DNA from: Burkholderiales bacterium
GTDB taxonomy: Bacteria > Pseudomonadota > Gammaproteobacteria > Burkholderiales > Burkholderiaceae_C
Direction: 5' to 3'
Length of the DNA: 13,144 nt
NCBI GenBank assembly: GCA_028869035.1
Contig: JAGWTL010000048.1
Coordinates: 1-13,144 of the forward strand
A program made the translations under genes and the position numbers. Positions 12,444-13,144 of this stretch are shown here, piece by piece. A model generated the notes under the pieces. It saw only the letters and a program-made list of their open reading frames with translations, was not told the origin of the DNA and ran no database searches. Within the stretch, counting starts at the first letter, position 1, and every line of letters begins with the position of its first letter.

Positions 12444-13144
12444 ATGAACTCTGCTTTCCCGCTTGCCCACCGCCGCCGGCCCCGCACGCTGGCGCTGGAG
12501 CTCGTTGATTCCCTGGGCGACCGGATCCGCGACGGCCGGATCGTCCCCGGCGACAAGCTGCCGACCGAGGCCGCCATCATGGAGGAGTTCGGCGTGAGCC
12601 GCACCGTGGTGCGCGAGGCCATTTCCAAGCTGCAGGCCTCGGGCCTGGTGGAAACGCGGCACGGCATCGGCACCTTTGTCGTGGGCCTGGGGGACGGCGC
12701 GGCCTTCCGCATCGCCCCGGAGCAGATCGCCACCCTGCATGACGTGATCGCCGTGCTGGAGTTGCGCATCGGCCTGGAGACCGAGGCGGCCGCCCTGGCG
12801 GCGGCGCGTCGTACAGACAGAAACCTGGCGGAAATGCGCTCGGCGCTCGACGGTTTCGCCGCGGCCCTGGCCGAGGGGCGCGACGCCGTGGGCCCCGACT
12901 TCCAGTTTCACCAGGAAATCGCGCGTGCCACGCAGAACCCGCACTTCGCCGAACTGATGAGCACCCTGGGCTCCATGATCATCCCGCGGGCCCGCCTGAG
13001 CGCCTCCGGGGCCGCCGGTGAGGCCCAGCGCAGCTACCTGCTGCGGGCCAATGCCGAGCACGAGAACATCTACGACGCCATCGCCAACCAGGACCCGGAC
13101 GCGGCCCGCGCGGCCATGCGCACGCACCTGGCCAACAGCCGGGA
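12444..13144 (+). CDS. GntR-family transcriptional regulator, FadR/FCD subfamily (3' end outside window)
   Basis: The frame opens at the ATG at 12444 and is still open at the window end, so 233 residues are visible and the C-terminus is missing, probably by only a few residues. The N-terminal winged helix-turn-helix (about 12-80) has the GntR signature GDKLPTEAAIMEEFGVSRTV (36-55) followed by REAISKLQASGLVETRHGIG (57-76). The helical FCD domain (about 96-230) carries the expected metal/ligand positions: D152 and H156 (DFQFH), H206 (AEHENIYDAI) and H228 (RTHL). Such proteins usually repress sugar-acid operons and release DNA on binding a carboxylate metabolite, here perhaps a uronate, an aldarate or a later intermediate. 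Divergence from udh and the operator-like palindrome between them support it as regulator of the uronate block, probably autoregulated. Upstream ATGs at 12418 and 12425 are out of frame. Confidence 0.93.
   Translation, partial: MNSAFPLAHRRRPRTLALELVDSLGDRIRDGRIVPGDKLPTEAAIMEEFGVSRTVVREAISKLQASGLVETRHGIGTFVVGLGDGAAFRIAPEQIATLHDVIAVLELRIGLETEAAALAAARRTDRNLAEMRSALDGFAAALAEGRDAVGPDFQFHQEIARATQNPHFAELMSTLGSMIIPRARLSASGAAGEAQRSYLLRANAEHENIYDAIANQDPDAARAAMRTHLANSR

Noticed and set aside
1..13144. CRISPR arrays, tRNA or rRNA genes, insertion sequences, phage or defence genes
   Set aside because: No regularly spaced repeats, cloverleaf or rRNA-like segments, transposase or integrase frames were seen; apart from the two hairpin repeats and the short spacers described, the window is coding.

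Overview
The window is GC-rich DNA, densely coding on both strands, and looks like a chromosomal segment of a betaproteobacterium, most likely of the Comamonadaceae type (Polaromonas, Variovorax, Rhodoferax, Hydrogenophaga and relatives). That placement is an inference. It rests on the pmbA / yjgA-mogA arrangement, a Bug-family solute-binding protein, and two diverged copies of a C- and G-run, hairpin-rich repeat of a kind I associate with that family.

Left part (1-4873): housekeeping and signalling genes. The window opens inside the C-terminal half of a LysR-type regulator (+). Convergent to it is a two-gene minus-strand unit, yjgA/darP (50S assembly factor) then mogA (molybdopterin adenylyltransferase), whose stop and start codons overlap. 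pmbA/tldE (+) diverges from yjgA and is followed after 4 bp by a small two-helix membrane protein. Next comes a membrane-anchored PAS-GGDEF diguanylate cyclase (+) with intact active and inhibitory sites and its own predicted promoter.

Right part (4897-13144): a seven-gene minus-strand operon-like block facing a divergent FadR-type GntR regulator (cut by the window end). In transcription order: udh (uronate dehydrogenase), dctP-dctQ-dctM (TRAP transporter), a beta-propeller lactonase, garD (galactarate dehydratase) and an orphan Bug/TctC periplasmic binding protein. Together they read as the upper half of the oxidative hexuronate pathway. The TRAP system would import galacturonate and/or glucuronate, Udh would oxidise it to an aldarolactone, the lactonase would open the ring, and GarD would dehydrate galactarate to 5-keto-4-deoxyglucarate. 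The later steps (5-keto-4-deoxyglucarate dehydratase/decarboxylase and 2-oxoglutarate semialdehyde dehydrogenase) are not here and may lie beyond position 13144.

The 137-bp udh/gntR divergent region carries a perfect inverted repeat, AGTTGT-CAT-ACAACT, that fits the FadR-subfamily operator pattern TNGTNNNACNA. It lies inside a predicted promoter for the regulator. A one-mismatch second site overlaps the predicted udh -10 box.

The most unusual observation is a hairpin-rich repeat of about 84-90 bp inserted in frame in garD, adding 28-30 residues where the GarD family has none. It is bordered by a GGTGTC direct repeat, and removing one repeat unit restores a family-like junction. A second, inverted and diverged copy fills the dctP-dctQ spacer.
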